A DNA stretch of 64,000 nt, taken from positions 30,138,797 through 30,202,796 of the forward strand of contig NW_022145597.1 in NCBI RefSeq assembly GCF_000002235.5, in the 5' to 3' direction. The notes beneath the pieces are model-generated. The model was not told the origin of the DNA. It worked only from the letters and a program-made list of their open reading frames with translations, and did no database searches. A program made the translations under genes and the position numbers. This document shows positions 39,301-41,995 of the stretch, piece after piece. How positions within the stretch are numbered: the stretch's first letter is position 1; every line of letters begins with the position of its first letter. Origin of the DNA: Strongylocentrotus purpuratus. Its lineage: Eukaryota; Echinodermata; Echinoidea; Camarodonta; Strongylocentrotidae.

Positions 39301-41549
39301 TTCCTCGAGAGATCTCACAGTGCTCGTATCACGTTAGAGAAGGCTTGCCAACTATGCCCTGAGGAGGTGAGTGAAGGACAGGATCAGACCAAGGCTGGGG
39401 TGACCACATATTCTCTGGTGACCATTAGTTCAGGCTTTATATAGGGGTCAGATTGCAAAGGAACTGCATTTTATTTTAGGTTTAGGGCTTGTGTAAGGTT
39501 CAAGGCATAGTTTAACAATGTTAAGTCTGAGATGCACGGCCGTACGTGCTACCAGTGTCTGTGTTATGGTGTAATATTGAAGCCCTAAAAAAAAATCAAG
39601 CTTCAAAATGATCAAGAAGTGCCTCAAAAAAGTAAAAAATCTGTGAGTGACCGGTTTTACCATACTCGCATCCCCCAATTGACTATAGTGTTATGAAAAC
39701 CGTTTGGCAAATGCAAAATTGTGTTTCGATTTCCAATCATGAATATCTTGATAATGAGACAGGCGATCGGCTTGTAAAAGTCATGGAGTTCCTGACTGAC
39801 CTAAAGGTTTATAATTATGATTGCAGCATGAGCTAAATCCATGATTTTGTTTCAGAATCTGAGACAAGTTACCGGATCCCTTTAAGTGTTTGGTCCATGT
39901 TTGAAATTAAGCGTTGGGTTAGTGAAGGATATTGACGGCAGGACAATTATCGCCATAGCATGGATCTTACAACCTAAGGGCTCTGTCAATGAAAAATGTT
40001 GTAAATAACATCTTCCACATCGTGCCCCCCTCTCAAATAATGAAATGGAAGCTCTTATTACCCATCATGTGAAAAAATATGTTTTGACTAATACATGATG
40101 ATACAAATTTTGCTGAGAAACCGCCTACTAATCTATATATTTGGTAAATTATTATATCTATCTGGACCGGATAGATATCGCGCACATGTCGCGTAGTCCC
40201 ATATACATCTTGCTATGTACAGTGCTTGTAACTTTTCCAAGACTGGGCCAAATTTTCAGAACCTTGCAGTACACACCAATACTTATATGCTAGATGATCA
40301 ACCTTTTCTGATCCATTCCACAACGTTTCTTTCACAATACAATCGCATGACTAGAACTGGTCTTTATCTTTAAAGATTGTAAAGCACTATACACAGATGT
40401 TATTTGTGGGACTGGACATCATGTGGCATCACAGTTTGGTTTTTAGTTTTTAACTAATTCTAGTTTTATTTGTAAAATTAAGCCATTTCTAGAGAAGTCA
40501 TTTTCATGTGATATTATTACGATGATGTTCTTCTAGTCAGGAAGGTAAAGCACGCAGAAACTCAAGAATTCTATTTCATCTTTACCAACACTCAACCTTG
40601 TTTATAATGTGACCCTAGGAACCTGATGAACCTGAGATGATGGATGAACATGAAGGTTCTGACCCCCAGGACGAAGCCCCTGTCCCTTCAACCTATCCAC
40701 AATCACTACCACACCTACAGACAGCTCCACCCAACAATCAGCAACAGCAGCAATCTAGTCCACCACCTTCATCATCCTCATCGACATCGTCATCGCAGCA
40801 ACAGTCACAGCAGCAGCCGCCTGTCACCGCACAAGTAAGTCATGGATTGAAAGTCCAGCATTTGTTATGTTTCGTTGAAAGAAGCTTTTGCATGGTGTAT
40901 CATTTCTTTTTCATTCATTTCATTTATTTATGGAAATTTGAAGTGGGATTTAAATAAGCAACATAGAACAGTGATAAGAGAAATATATACATAGATGATG
41001 GATGCATGTGAGCAGAATTTAGATTTTCAGAATAACTCACAAACTAAACAGTTTGGCATTCCTCAGCTATCATCTTTCTGATGGGCACACAAGCCCGACT
41101 GCTATCCCATTTAAAACTAGATAAGTGGTTTATTTGCTTTCTTTATTCATATTTTTGTCTTACAAAAAATATATCGTAAAACAAATGACTGATATGGAAT
41201 ATATATTTCCATAGGGGTAGATTACATTTCATGATAATTTGATTTAGGTAGGTAATACTTTTTCTATCTGGGTGTGAATTCTTTCTGTCTTCAGAACAGT
41301 CAGATGCAGCCACAAGTGCCCAACAACCAGCAACCAGCCCACGACACTCCCCCAACCTCAGGCCAGGTGGGTAGCCTCCACAAGCACCCTAACACCATCA
41401 ACAACACTCTGCATAGCCCAGAGCAGGGGGGCACTACCAGCCCTACCACCACCACCACTACCACTACCCCTGCACCTAACCCGCCAACCAGCCCACCGGA
41501 GGAGCAACTAGATGAGAAGATAGAAGGTGGTAACAACAAGGAGACTTAG
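526..41549 (+). CDS. USP9X: USP9X / fat facets-type ubiquitin carboxyl-terminal hydrolase, 3' 48 coding exons
   Basis: Large cytoplasmic deubiquitinase of the C19 (USP) family that removes ubiquitin from substrates in trafficking, polarity and apoptosis pathways (family knowledge). The reading starts part-way through the N-terminal helical repeats, near residue 435 of the 2570-residue human protein; earlier exons lie left of the window. Forty-eight exons joined at GT-AG sites give 2177 residues plus stop, all in frame. Order: helical repeats (exons 1-11), ubiquitin-like domain (12-14), more helices (15-25), catalytic domain with Cys box [13 protein letters not shown] (26), zinc-finger pairs CKDC and CEKC (29, 30), His box [12 protein letters not shown] (33) and WYKFDDG (34), then a C-terminal helical region (37-45) and a Q/S/P/T-rich tail (47-48). 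Introns 1-525, 5821-6323, 6426-6906, 10773-11162, 16634-17052, 20593-21019, 21208-21892, 26406-26821, 34056-34538 and 34713-35060 hold nothing I can name. Assignment is very secure; a few exon edges could shift by one codon. Confidence 0.97.
983..1189 (+). CDS. USP9X: USP9X exon 2
   Basis: 69 codons, phase 0-0. Contains [20 protein letters not shown] and ends KILDYSCSQ, matching the helical-repeat region of USP9X. Confidence 0.93.
1452..1568 (+). CDS. USP9X: USP9X exon 3
   Basis: 39 codons, phase 0-0. Contains [20 protein letters not shown], matching human [18 protein letters not shown]. Confidence 0.93.
1607..1981. repeat. interspersed 375-bp repeat, copy 1
   Basis: About 375 bp in the same orientation as 39509-39886, sharing TTTAACAATGTTAA at the left, GATCAAGAAGTGCCTCAAAA in the middle and GATCCCTTTAAG at the right. 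Identity is high. Family unknown; probably a non-autonomous transposon. Confidence 0.75.
2338..2488 (+). CDS. USP9X: USP9X exon 4
   Basis: Phase 0 in, 1 out. Reads [19 protein letters not shown] then [15 protein letters not shown], matching human residues after the CSLFGE motif. Donor GT at 2489-2490. Confidence 0.92.
3000..3155 (-). mobile_element. tRNA-derived SINE, probable
   Basis: On the - strand GGCATGCGCCTGTAATCCAG leads to a B-box-like GCAGGTTCGAAACTG. Boundaries are approximate. Confidence 0.5.
3319..3400 (+). CDS. USP9X: USP9X exon 5
   Basis: Phase 1 in, 2 out. Reads [17 protein letters not shown]; the last Arg codon is split with exon 6. Acceptor AG at 3317-3318. Confidence 0.92.
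3842..3893 (+). CDS. USP9X: USP9X exon 6
   Basis: 52-nt exon, phase 2-0. Reads [17 protein letters not shown], matching human [17 protein letters not shown]. Confidence 0.92.
4330..4485 (+). mobile_element. SINE or LINE 3' tail with (AAC)n
   Basis: CATGGGGTCACCAGGAATCG then GGAACGACTCGATGACCCC and an AACAATAACAACAACAAC tail. This resembles the shared 3' ends of some SINE/LINE families. Confidence 0.5.
4539..4610 (+). CDS. USP9X: USP9X exon 7
   Basis: 24 codons, phase 0-0. Reads [20 protein letters not shown], conserved with human [20 protein letters not shown]. Confidence 0.92.
4989..5092 (+). CDS. USP9X: USP9X exon 8
   Basis: Phase 0 in, 2 out. Reads [20 protein letters not shown] then [12 protein letters not shown], matching human [20 protein letters not shown]. 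Confidence 0.93.
5345..5600 (-). mobile_element. LINE relic, C-terminal end of reverse transcriptase ORF
   Basis: The - strand reads [20 protein letters not shown] then [20 protein letters not shown] and WRDV, the usual sequence just after the RT domain of CR1/RTE-like LINEs. Only a 3' piece is present, ending next to USP9X exon 9. Confidence 0.75.
5610..5820 (+). CDS. USP9X: USP9X exon 9
   Basis: Phase 2 in, 0 out. Contains [17 protein letters not shown] and [17 protein letters not shown], strongly conserved. The intron just upstream ends inside a LINE relic. Confidence 0.94.
6324..6425 (+). CDS. USP9X: USP9X exon 10
   Basis: 34 codons, phase 0-0. Reads [20 protein letters not shown], matching human [20 protein letters not shown]. 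Confidence 0.93.
6907..7016 (+). CDS. USP9X: USP9X exon 11
   Basis: Phase 0 in, 2 out. Contains [18 protein letters not shown] and [13 protein letters not shown], matching the segment just before the ubiquitin-like domain. Confidence 0.92.
7119..7267. mobile_element. MITE family A (GTTTCATAAAACTTG termini)
   Basis: Inverted ends GGGACCTGTTTCATAAAACTTG and its complement ending CAGGGCCC. Related copies at 9346-9490, 27666-27806 and 58908-59020 share ACAAATCTGCTGATAACCAA-type cores. Confidence 0.75.
7537..7665 (+). CDS. USP9X: USP9X exon 12 (ubiquitin-like domain, first part)
   Basis: Phase 2-2. Reads [20 protein letters not shown] then [17 protein letters not shown], the start of the UBL domain known in USP9X. 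Confidence 0.94.
7684..8041 (+). mobile_element. tRNA-derived SINE, near full length
   Basis: tRNA-like head with A-box-like TGGTTGAGTGGTTGAAGG and B-box-like AGGGTACGAACCCCGAC. The body contains GGTACCCGG and GACCGGGGTTATAG, and the tail is GCGCTATATAAAAGC followed by (ATT)n. Partial relatives occur at 25013, 48900, 52603 and 61205. Confidence 0.8.
8649..8701 (+). pseudogene. decayed copy of USP9X exon 13
   Basis: The final block ATCAATGGGGAGCTTTTAGA differs from exon 13 (8797 onward) at one base, and the preceding 30 bases align with gaps. No usable splice set remains. Confidence 0.65.
8755..8866 (+). CDS. USP9X: USP9X exon 13 (ubiquitin-like domain, second part)
   Basis: Phase 2 in, 0 out. 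Reads [20 protein letters not shown], matching human [20 protein letters not shown]. A decayed copy of this exon lies about 100 bp upstream. Confidence 0.93.
8893..9226. mobile_element. TIR element with CAGACCCTGCCAACC ends
   Basis: Left end CAGACCCTGCCAACC, right end GGTTGGCAGGTCTG, about 330 bp, with AAATACGA-type internal repeats and no coding capacity. Confidence 0.65.
9346..9490. mobile_element. MITE family A copy
   Basis: CATTTCACAGAACTTGTCAT to TTTGAGAAACAGGCACC, with the family core GCTTCTGATTGGTTATCAGC. Preceded by a G run. Confidence 0.65.
9500..9662 (+). pseudogene. decayed tandem copy of USP9X exon 14 and its 5' intron flank
   Basis: The stretch ending ATCTCCTTGCAGCTTTAGTA repeats the acceptor region of exon 14 (ATCTCCTTGCAGCTCATAACA). 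Downstream, GATTGTTAATCAGACTCCTC matches GATAGTTCATCGGACTCTTC of the exon. The upstream intron also aligns, giving a unit of about 175 bp. Confidence 0.75.
9737..9874 (+). CDS. USP9X: USP9X exon 14
   Basis: 46 codons, phase 0-0. Reads [15 protein letters not shown]-type sequence (here [17 protein letters not shown]) and ends EKCLPGV. A decayed copy lies immediately upstream at 9560. Confidence 0.93.
9886..9945 (+). repeat. fragment of the Helitron-like repeat unit
   Basis: CCCGTTCTCGTGATCGCGTT followed by ATCTCAAGAAATGATTGATG matches the start of the 151-bp unit at 14560-14600. Lies just inside the intron after USP9X exon 14. Confidence 0.65.
10652..10772 (+). CDS. USP9X: USP9X exon 15
   Basis: Phase 0 in, 1 out. 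Reads [20 protein letters not shown] then [13 protein letters not shown], matching human [20 protein letters not shown]. Confidence 0.9.
11163..11293 (+). CDS. USP9X: USP9X exon 16
   Basis: Phase 1 in, 0 out. Contains [20 protein letters not shown] and SSQVLYHLE, matching human HAKLGESSLSPSLDSLFFG. Confidence 0.93.
11585..11647 (+). CDS. USP9X: USP9X exon 17
   Basis: 21 codons, phase 0-0. Reads [20 protein letters not shown], matching human [20 protein letters not shown]. Confidence 0.91.
12152..12296. mobile_element. short TIR element
   Basis: Ends AGAGATGCCAGTT and AACTGGCATCCCT are inverted; about 145 bp without coding capacity. Confidence 0.45.
12355..12446 (+). CDS. USP9X: USP9X exon 18
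   Basis: Phase 0 in, 2 out. Reads [20 protein letters not shown] then PNADMETRR, matching the human FLKSGG...[13 protein letters not shown] segment. Confidence 0.94.
12590..12930. repeat. T/C-rich intronic tract
   Basis: About 340 bp of irregular TTTCTTCC-type pyrimidine sequence ending at the acceptor of USP9X exon 19. Open frames across it are low complexity. Confidence 0.6.
12947..13196 (+). CDS. USP9X: USP9X exon 19
   Basis: Phase 2 in, 0 out. Contains [20 protein letters not shown] and [19 protein letters not shown], matching human LRNVSVRLAQQISDE. Preceded by about 350 bp of T/C-rich intron. Confidence 0.93.
13282..13345. repeat. GGCCTGATAATTACC repeat
   Basis: CAGGCCTGATAATTACCCCA then ATTTAAATCGATTTCCTGAT. 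Related copies at 14385-14436 and, inverted, 53371-53412. Confidence 0.5.
13660..13785 (+). CDS. USP9X: USP9X exon 20
   Basis: 42 codons, phase 0-0. Reads [20 protein letters not shown], matching human [20 protein letters not shown]. Confidence 0.92.
14431..15438 (+). mobile_element. Helitron-like non-autonomous element with 151-bp tandem units
   Basis: The left end carries hairpin GCCTCCGTTACGAAGTAGCC to GGAGGC, then a (GTCC)n/(GTAC)n tract (14480-14553). Four 151-bp units follow from about 14560, each with AGGTCAAAGGTCA. The right end has the palindrome AACTGCGCGCAGTT-like, 11 bp before CTAG, followed by T, as in Helitron 3' ends. The four near-identical 67-codon frames inside are repeat artefacts. 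Confidence 0.65.
14480..14553. repeat. (GTCC)n/(GTAC)n microsatellite
   Basis: GTCCGTCC repeats mixed with GTACGTCC, part of the Helitron-like element. An inverted counterpart lies at 38975-39040. Confidence 0.8.
15680..15843 (+). CDS. USP9X: USP9X exon 21
   Basis: Phase 0 in, 2 out. Reads [20 protein letters not shown] then [19 protein letters not shown], matching human [20 protein letters not shown]. A decayed copy of its 3' end lies downstream at about 15924-16012. Confidence 0.93.
15924..16012 (+). pseudogene. decayed copy of the 3' end of USP9X exon 21
   Basis: AAGGACAAGGCCTAGCAATG matches exon 21 AAGGACAAGGCCTGGCAATG, and CTACTTCTAGCTGAAACAAG matches TTACTTCTAGCTAAGACAAG followed by CTCAGTAT. 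The Trp codon has become TAG. Confidence 0.8.
16525..16633 (+). CDS. USP9X: USP9X exon 22
   Basis: Phase 2 in, 0 out. Reads [20 protein letters not shown] then ITLCFSVLQ, matching human [20 protein letters not shown]. Confidence 0.93.
17053..17199 (+). CDS. USP9X: USP9X exon 23
   Basis: 49 codons, phase 0-0. Reads [20 protein letters not shown] and [17 protein letters not shown], matching human [17 protein letters not shown]. Confidence 0.94.
17550..17654 (+). pseudogene. decayed copy of USP9X exon 24
   Basis: Begins after TATAG with GATGGAGTATTGACAAGAGG, against GATGGAGTATTGACAACAGG in exon 24. Alignment continues through GTATTACTACAGAACTCATG. Indels break the frame. Confidence 0.8.
17743..17889 (+). 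CDS. USP9X: USP9X exon 24
   Basis: 49 codons, phase 0-0. Reads [20 protein letters not shown] then EKKFQVG, matching human [20 protein letters not shown]. A degenerate copy sits about 190 bp upstream. Confidence 0.94.
18314..18524 (+). CDS. USP9X: USP9X exon 25
   Basis: Phase 0 in, 1 out. Reads [20 protein letters not shown] and [19 protein letters not shown], matching human [20 protein letters not shown]. Confidence 0.94.
19318..19517 (-). mobile_element. tRNA-derived SINE with Val-like head
   Basis: The - strand starts GTTGGCTAAGTCAGTAGAGC and GTCCGCCTCACAACATGGAG, then GGTCGTGGGTTCGAACCCGG (B box). The body AAAGACGTTAAAAGACGGGA follows. The acceptor stem is not closed, so it is not a tRNA gene. 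Confidence 0.75.
19669..19790 (+). CDS. USP9X: USP9X exon 26 (catalytic Cys box)
   Basis: Phase 1 in, 0 out. Reads [20 protein letters not shown] then [14 protein letters not shown]. The nucleophile Cys (human Cys1566) is codon TGC at 19764-19766, with the conserved Asn and QQ of the Cys box, so the enzyme should be active. The acceptor is the second AG of CCAGCAG. Confidence 0.96.
19835..20227 (+). mobile_element. MITE family C, full copy (TTAA ends)
   Basis: Starts TTAAAAGTAAAGACCAGTTC and ends CTGGTCTATACCTTTAA, inverted over about 20 bp. TTAA at both ends suggests a TTAA target site. About 393 bp, non-coding. Confidence 0.7.
20491..20592 (+). CDS. USP9X: USP9X exon 27
   Basis: 34 codons, phase 0-0. 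Reads [20 protein letters not shown] and ends DEKQDNE, matching human LYMIPSIRNGILAIEG...GDEKQDNE. Confidence 0.93.
21020..21207 (+). CDS. USP9X: USP9X exon 28
   Basis: Phase 0 in, 2 out. An acidic variable insertion is followed by [20 protein letters not shown] and [12 protein letters not shown], matching the USP9X palm/thumb insertion. Confidence 0.94.
21893..22066 (+). CDS. USP9X: USP9X exon 29 (first zinc-finger Cys pair)
   Basis: Phase 2-2. Reads [20 protein letters not shown] then [18 protein letters not shown]. The CKDC pair is one half of the USP zinc finger. Confidence 0.95.
22289..22353 (+). pseudogene. decayed copy of the 5' part of USP9X exon 30
   Basis: Starts GGTATTCTAGATAATCAACA, against GGTATTCTAGAGAATCAATG at the exon 30 acceptor. 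About two thirds of the next 33 bases also match. Confidence 0.6.
22387..22528 (+). CDS. USP9X: USP9X exon 30 (second zinc-finger Cys pair)
   Basis: Phase 2 in, 0 out. Reads [20 protein letters not shown] then [24 protein letters not shown] completes the zinc site. A decayed copy of its 5' part precedes it. Confidence 0.95.
22917..23177. mobile_element. MITE with GGTGTTTCACAAAGAT ends
   Basis: Left AGGTGTTTCACAAAGAT and right ATCTTTGTGAAACACCC are near-perfect inverted repeats around 225 bp. A solo end lies near 34970-34990. Confidence 0.75.
23247..23332 (+). CDS. USP9X: USP9X exon 31
   Basis: Phase 0 in, 2 out. Reads [20 protein letters not shown] then KRFDYDWER, nearly identical to human. 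The acceptor is GAAG rather than the usual pyrimidine-AG. Confidence 0.94.
23703..23863. mobile_element. MITE with TACAGTCAAACCTG ends
   Basis: Perfect 14-bp inverted ends TACAGTCAAACCTG. The interior repeats CTACAAAGACCACATTT twice. A related piece is near 8460-8570. Confidence 0.75.
23910..24001 (+). CDS. USP9X: USP9X exon 32
   Basis: Phase 2 in, 1 out. Reads [20 protein letters not shown] then [10 protein letters not shown], matching human. Confidence 0.95.
24031..24324. mobile_element. MITE with TTAAAGGGATAGTTGAGTTC ends
   Basis: Inverted ends of about 23 bp, starting TTAAAGGGATAGTTGAGTTC and ending with its complement, 294 bp, non-coding. Confidence 0.8.
25013..25185 (-). mobile_element. 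SINE 3' part
   Basis: Inverse of the 7684-8041 SINE tail: TATATAGCGCTTAATACAAT, then ACCCCGGTCATTGGATTCAG and TCCACTCCCTGGGGATCATT. Confidence 0.7.
25390..25534 (+). CDS. USP9X: USP9X exon 33 (catalytic His box), copy 1 of 3
   Basis: Phase 1 in, 2 out. An acidic EEEEEGSS stretch leads into [20 protein letters not shown] and YYSYILHR. The catalytic His (human His1879) is codon CAC at 25509-25511. This copy alone accepts the phase of exon 32, so it is the constitutive one. Two partial copies follow downstream. Confidence 0.95.
25590..25673 (+). CDS. USP9X: tandem duplicate of the USP9X His-box exon, copy 2 (possible alternative exon)
   Basis: 84 nt, phase 2-2, with its own acceptor (CCTCCAG) and donor (GTAAGA). 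Reads [20 protein letters not shown] then FYSYILHR; the residue after the His is Phe instead of Tyr. It can follow copy 1 or precede exon 34 in frame but cannot follow exon 32. The intron to copy 1 is only 55 nt, which may hinder splicing. It could be a used exon, an unused copy or an assembly artefact. Confidence 0.5.
25729..25812 (+). CDS. USP9X: tandem duplicate of the USP9X His-box exon, copy 3 (possible alternative exon)
   Basis: 84 nt, phase 2-2, acceptor CCTCCAG and donor GTATGA. Reads [20 protein letters not shown] then YYSYILHR, with Leu in GVLVHSG as in human. It starts exactly 139 bp after copy 2 and keeps the His codon (25787-25789). Usage is unknown. Confidence 0.5.
26040..26258 (-). 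mobile_element. tRNA-derived SINE
   Basis: The - strand begins GGCGCGATAGCTCAGTCGGT then AGAGCAGTGGTCTCGTAATC and GGTTCGAAAGC (A and B boxes). The non-tRNA body contains GGCCGTCTGGTTGCTTACTT. No closing acceptor stem. Confidence 0.75.
26321..26405 (+). CDS. USP9X: USP9X exon 34
   Basis: Phase 2 in, 0 out. Reads [20 protein letters not shown] then ECRMEDDE. The Asp of WYKFDDG is the expected third catalytic residue. Confidence 0.95.
26822..26886 (+). CDS. USP9X: USP9X exon 35
   Basis: Phase 0 in, 2 out. Reads [20 protein letters not shown] then KR, matching human [20 protein letters not shown]. Confidence 0.95.
26989..27170. repeat. 182-bp fold-back with 55-bp arms
   Basis: Left arm 26989-27043 starts TCAATTATTTAAACATATTT. 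The right arm ending at 27170 is its complement with about two differences near the loop. The loop is about 70 bp. Probably a MITE-like fold-back. Confidence 0.8.
27639..27905 (+). pseudogene. decayed copy of USP9X exon 36, split by a MITE
   Basis: The left part (27639-27660) follows CTGCTGATCATGTAAG, matching the exon 36 acceptor CTGCTGATCATATAG. The right part (27825 onward) reads AGATGGTGGAATACCATATC, against AGATGGTGGAATGCCTACAT. Between them lies a MITE (27666-27806) and a C run. Confidence 0.75.
27666..27806. mobile_element. MITE family A copy inside a ghost exon
   Basis: GGTGTTTCACAAAGCC to AAGTTTTGTGAAACC, with the family core TGCTGATAACCAATCAGAAG. It splits the decayed exon 36 copy. 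Confidence 0.75.
28056..28165 (+). CDS. USP9X: USP9X exon 36
   Basis: Phase 2 in, 1 out. Reads [20 protein letters not shown] then [17 protein letters not shown] (CT)n tract precedes the acceptor. A decayed copy split by a MITE lies upstream. Confidence 0.95.
28603..28778 (+). CDS. USP9X: USP9X exon 37
   Basis: Phase 1 in, 0 out. Reads [20 protein letters not shown] then [18 protein letters not shown], matching human [20 protein letters not shown]. Confidence 0.95.
28864..29071 (+). mobile_element. MITE family C, 5' part
   Basis: TTAAAGATAAAGTTTAGTTC through GTATGGGACTACA matches the first half of 19835-20227; the second half is missing. Confidence 0.65.
29773..29864 (+). CDS. USP9X: USP9X exon 38
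   Basis: Phase 0 in, 2 out. Reads [20 protein letters not shown] then HTKKTLR, matching human [20 protein letters not shown]. The following intron (29865-32541) is filled with nested mobile elements. Confidence 0.94.
30491..30727. mobile_element. TIR element interrupting the Crypton 3' end
   Basis: GCCAGCGTTGCC with AAAATCCCCAC at the left and GTGGGGATTTT with GGCAACGC at the right are inverted. A-rich centre. It begins where the recombinase similarity stops. Confidence 0.6.
30728..31440 (-). CDS. Crypton-type tyrosine recombinase (DUF3504-like), truncated
   Basis: An uninterrupted frame of about 235 codons resembling the tyrosine-recombinase domain of Crypton DNA transposons and their domesticated relatives. 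Seen: an N-terminal helical segment ([20 protein letters not shown]), the first catalytic Arg region ([20 protein letters not shown]) and the HxxR box ([18 protein letters not shown]). The region after this, with the GH motif and the Tyr nucleophile, is missing because similarity stops at the edge of a TIR element. No introns and no start context can be fixed, so it is a 3'-truncated insert, probably inactive. It lies antisense in a USP9X intron. A DIRS-like origin is less likely because nothing else of that kind is present. Confidence 0.75.
31753..31794. repeat. perfect 20-bp-arm palindrome
   Basis: TTGTGGTTATCTTGTGGTTT, a GG centre, then the exact complement ending CCACAA. Confidence 0.9.
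31803..32251. mobile_element. GCGGATCTA element carrying a zinc-finger relic
   Basis: Left end GGCGCGGATCTACGGGGG, right end AGCTAGATCCGCCCCTGG. Near the right end it carries the palindromic CTTGCCGCTTCGCGGCTCGT. The interior includes a C2H2 finger remnant. Confidence 0.6.
31934..32015 (+). pseudogene. C2H2 zinc-finger relic with linker
   Basis: THAGEKPF in one frame, then [19 protein letters not shown] in the next frame: the classic TGEKPF linker plus one finger, with a frameshift between them. A fragment of a host zinc-finger gene carried in repeat DNA. Confidence 0.75.
32542..32683 (+). CDS. USP9X: USP9X exon 39
   Basis: Phase 2 in, 0 out. Reads [20 protein letters not shown] and [13 protein letters not shown], matching human RFSEYLLECPSAE. 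A long CT satellite follows. Confidence 0.94.
32815..33050. repeat. (CT)n/CCCTCT satellite
   Basis: About 235 bp of CTCTCT with CCCT and TTTCCC interruptions in the intron after USP9X exon 39. Several overlapping long frames here are repeat artefacts. Confidence 0.9.
33200..33281 (+). CDS. USP9X: USP9X exon 40
   Basis: Phase 0 in, 1 out. Reads [20 protein letters not shown], matching human [20 protein letters not shown]. Confidence 0.93.
33345..33605. repeat. nested inverted-repeat segment
   Basis: ATAACTGTGCATAAG with its complement ATGCACAGTTAT, and inside them ACAAATAATACACAGG with CCTGTGTATTATTTGT. Probably a MITE; boundaries uncertain. Confidence 0.5.
33904..34055 (+). CDS. USP9X: USP9X exon 41
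   Basis: Phase 1 in, 0 out. Reads [20 protein letters not shown] then [20 protein letters not shown], matching human. Confidence 0.94.
34539..34712 (+). CDS. USP9X: USP9X exon 42
   Basis: 58 codons, phase 0-0. Reads [20 protein letters not shown] then [20 protein letters not shown], nearly identical to human. Confidence 0.95.
35061..35222 (+). CDS. USP9X: USP9X exon 43
   Basis: 54 codons, phase 0-0. Contains [17 protein letters not shown] and [18 protein letters not shown], matching human QPIMPIQQNVADILFVR. Confidence 0.93.
35477..35645 (+). CDS. USP9X: USP9X exon 44
   Basis: Phase 0 in, 1 out. Reads [20 protein letters not shown] then [20 protein letters not shown], matching human. Confidence 0.95.
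36026..36386 (+). mobile_element. Helitron-like element, short copy
   Basis: Hairpin GCCTCTGTAACGAAGTAGCC to GGAGGC at the left, one degenerate unit, and the same right end TTCCATCTAG followed by T. It lacks tandem units and a perfect DR1 motif. Confidence 0.7.
36840..37042 (+). CDS. USP9X: USP9X exon 45
   Basis: Phase 1 in, 0 out. Reads [20 protein letters not shown] and [17 protein letters not shown], ending [12 protein letters not shown], nearly identical to human. Confidence 0.95.
37849..39090 (-). mobile_element. Helitron-like element, inverted copy with about 157-bp tandem units
   Basis: Begins CTAGATGGAA with palindrome GACTGCGCGCAGTC and ends with hairpin GCCTCCGGCACCACCTTTGG to GGCGGAGGC. 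TGACCTTTGACCT occurs at 38001, 38224, 38381, 38540 and 38854, and one base off at 38697, giving unit spacing near 157 bp. The (GGAC)n tract is at 38975-39040. Confidence 0.7.
39220..39366 (+). CDS. USP9X: USP9X exon 46
   Basis: 49 codons, phase 0-0. Reads [20 protein letters not shown] then [20 protein letters not shown], matching human. Confidence 0.95.
39509..39886. repeat. interspersed 375-bp repeat, copy 2
   Basis: Second copy of the element at 1607-1981, in the intron after USP9X exon 46. Ends are the same within a few bases, which defines the element length. Confidence 0.75.
40022..40373 (-). mobile_element. MITE family C, inverted copy
   Basis: Complement of 19835-20227, ending GGTCTTTATCTTTAA; it includes the GACCGGATAGATAT block. 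The far end is degraded. Confidence 0.7.
40619..40834 (+). CDS. USP9X: USP9X exon 47 (low-complexity tail)
   Basis: 72 codons, phase 0-0. [20 protein letters not shown] aligns with human [20 protein letters not shown]; the rest is rich in Gln, Pro and Ser and is not conserved. Confidence 0.88.
41295..41549 (+). CDS. USP9X: USP9X exon 48 (C-terminal tail and stop)
   Basis: 84 codons plus TAG, phase 0. Rich in Asn, Gln, Pro and Thr with a run of Thr codons, ending [16 protein letters not shown]. It differs in sequence from the human tail but has the same kind of composition. Confidence 0.85.
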   Translation, partial: NSQMQPQVPNNQQPAHDTPPTSGQVGSLHKHPNTINNTLHSPEQGGTTSPTTTTTTTTPAPNPPTSPPEEQLDEKIEGGNNKET

Positions 41550-41641
41550 TTTGTGGGCCGCCCAAAGAGGGTGCTGCTTTTAGACAGACAGCAATGGCAG
41601 CAAAATCCCTTGAGGACTTAGTGGAAGATAGTCAAGGATCA

Positions 41642-41995
41642 AGTAAGGATGCTTCTGTTATATGGCATCTACACATCCCTTGGAGGCACCTTTGATGGTT
41701 TGGCATTGATTCACAGAGCACTACAGAGCACTTAGTGGATATTGGTGTATCCTTTGAGGAACACTTTTCTTTGGTCAAAGACCAAGGGGCAAGGATGCTT
41801 CGTTTGCATGGCGTCTACAAATCCCCAAGAGGAACTTCATGATTTATCAATGTTCTAAAGAGCATTTTGTGGATATTGTATCCTTGGTTGAGGAATAAGT
41901 GAGGATGTTTCCTTTGCATGGCGCCTGCATATCTTCTAGAGGAACTAACAAAGATGTAGCCATGTTCTAAAGAGCGGTTAGTGGATATTGTTCTA
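41642..41995 (+). repeat. degenerate three-unit tandem repeat in the USP9X 3' UTR
   Basis: Units begin near 41642, 41788 and 41899. Each shares AAGGATGCTTC-like, GCATGGCGTCTACA-like, AGAGGAACT-like and TAGTGGATATTG-like blocks in the same order. Lengths are about 100-145 bp and identity is moderate, so it is an old duplication. Confidence 0.6.
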
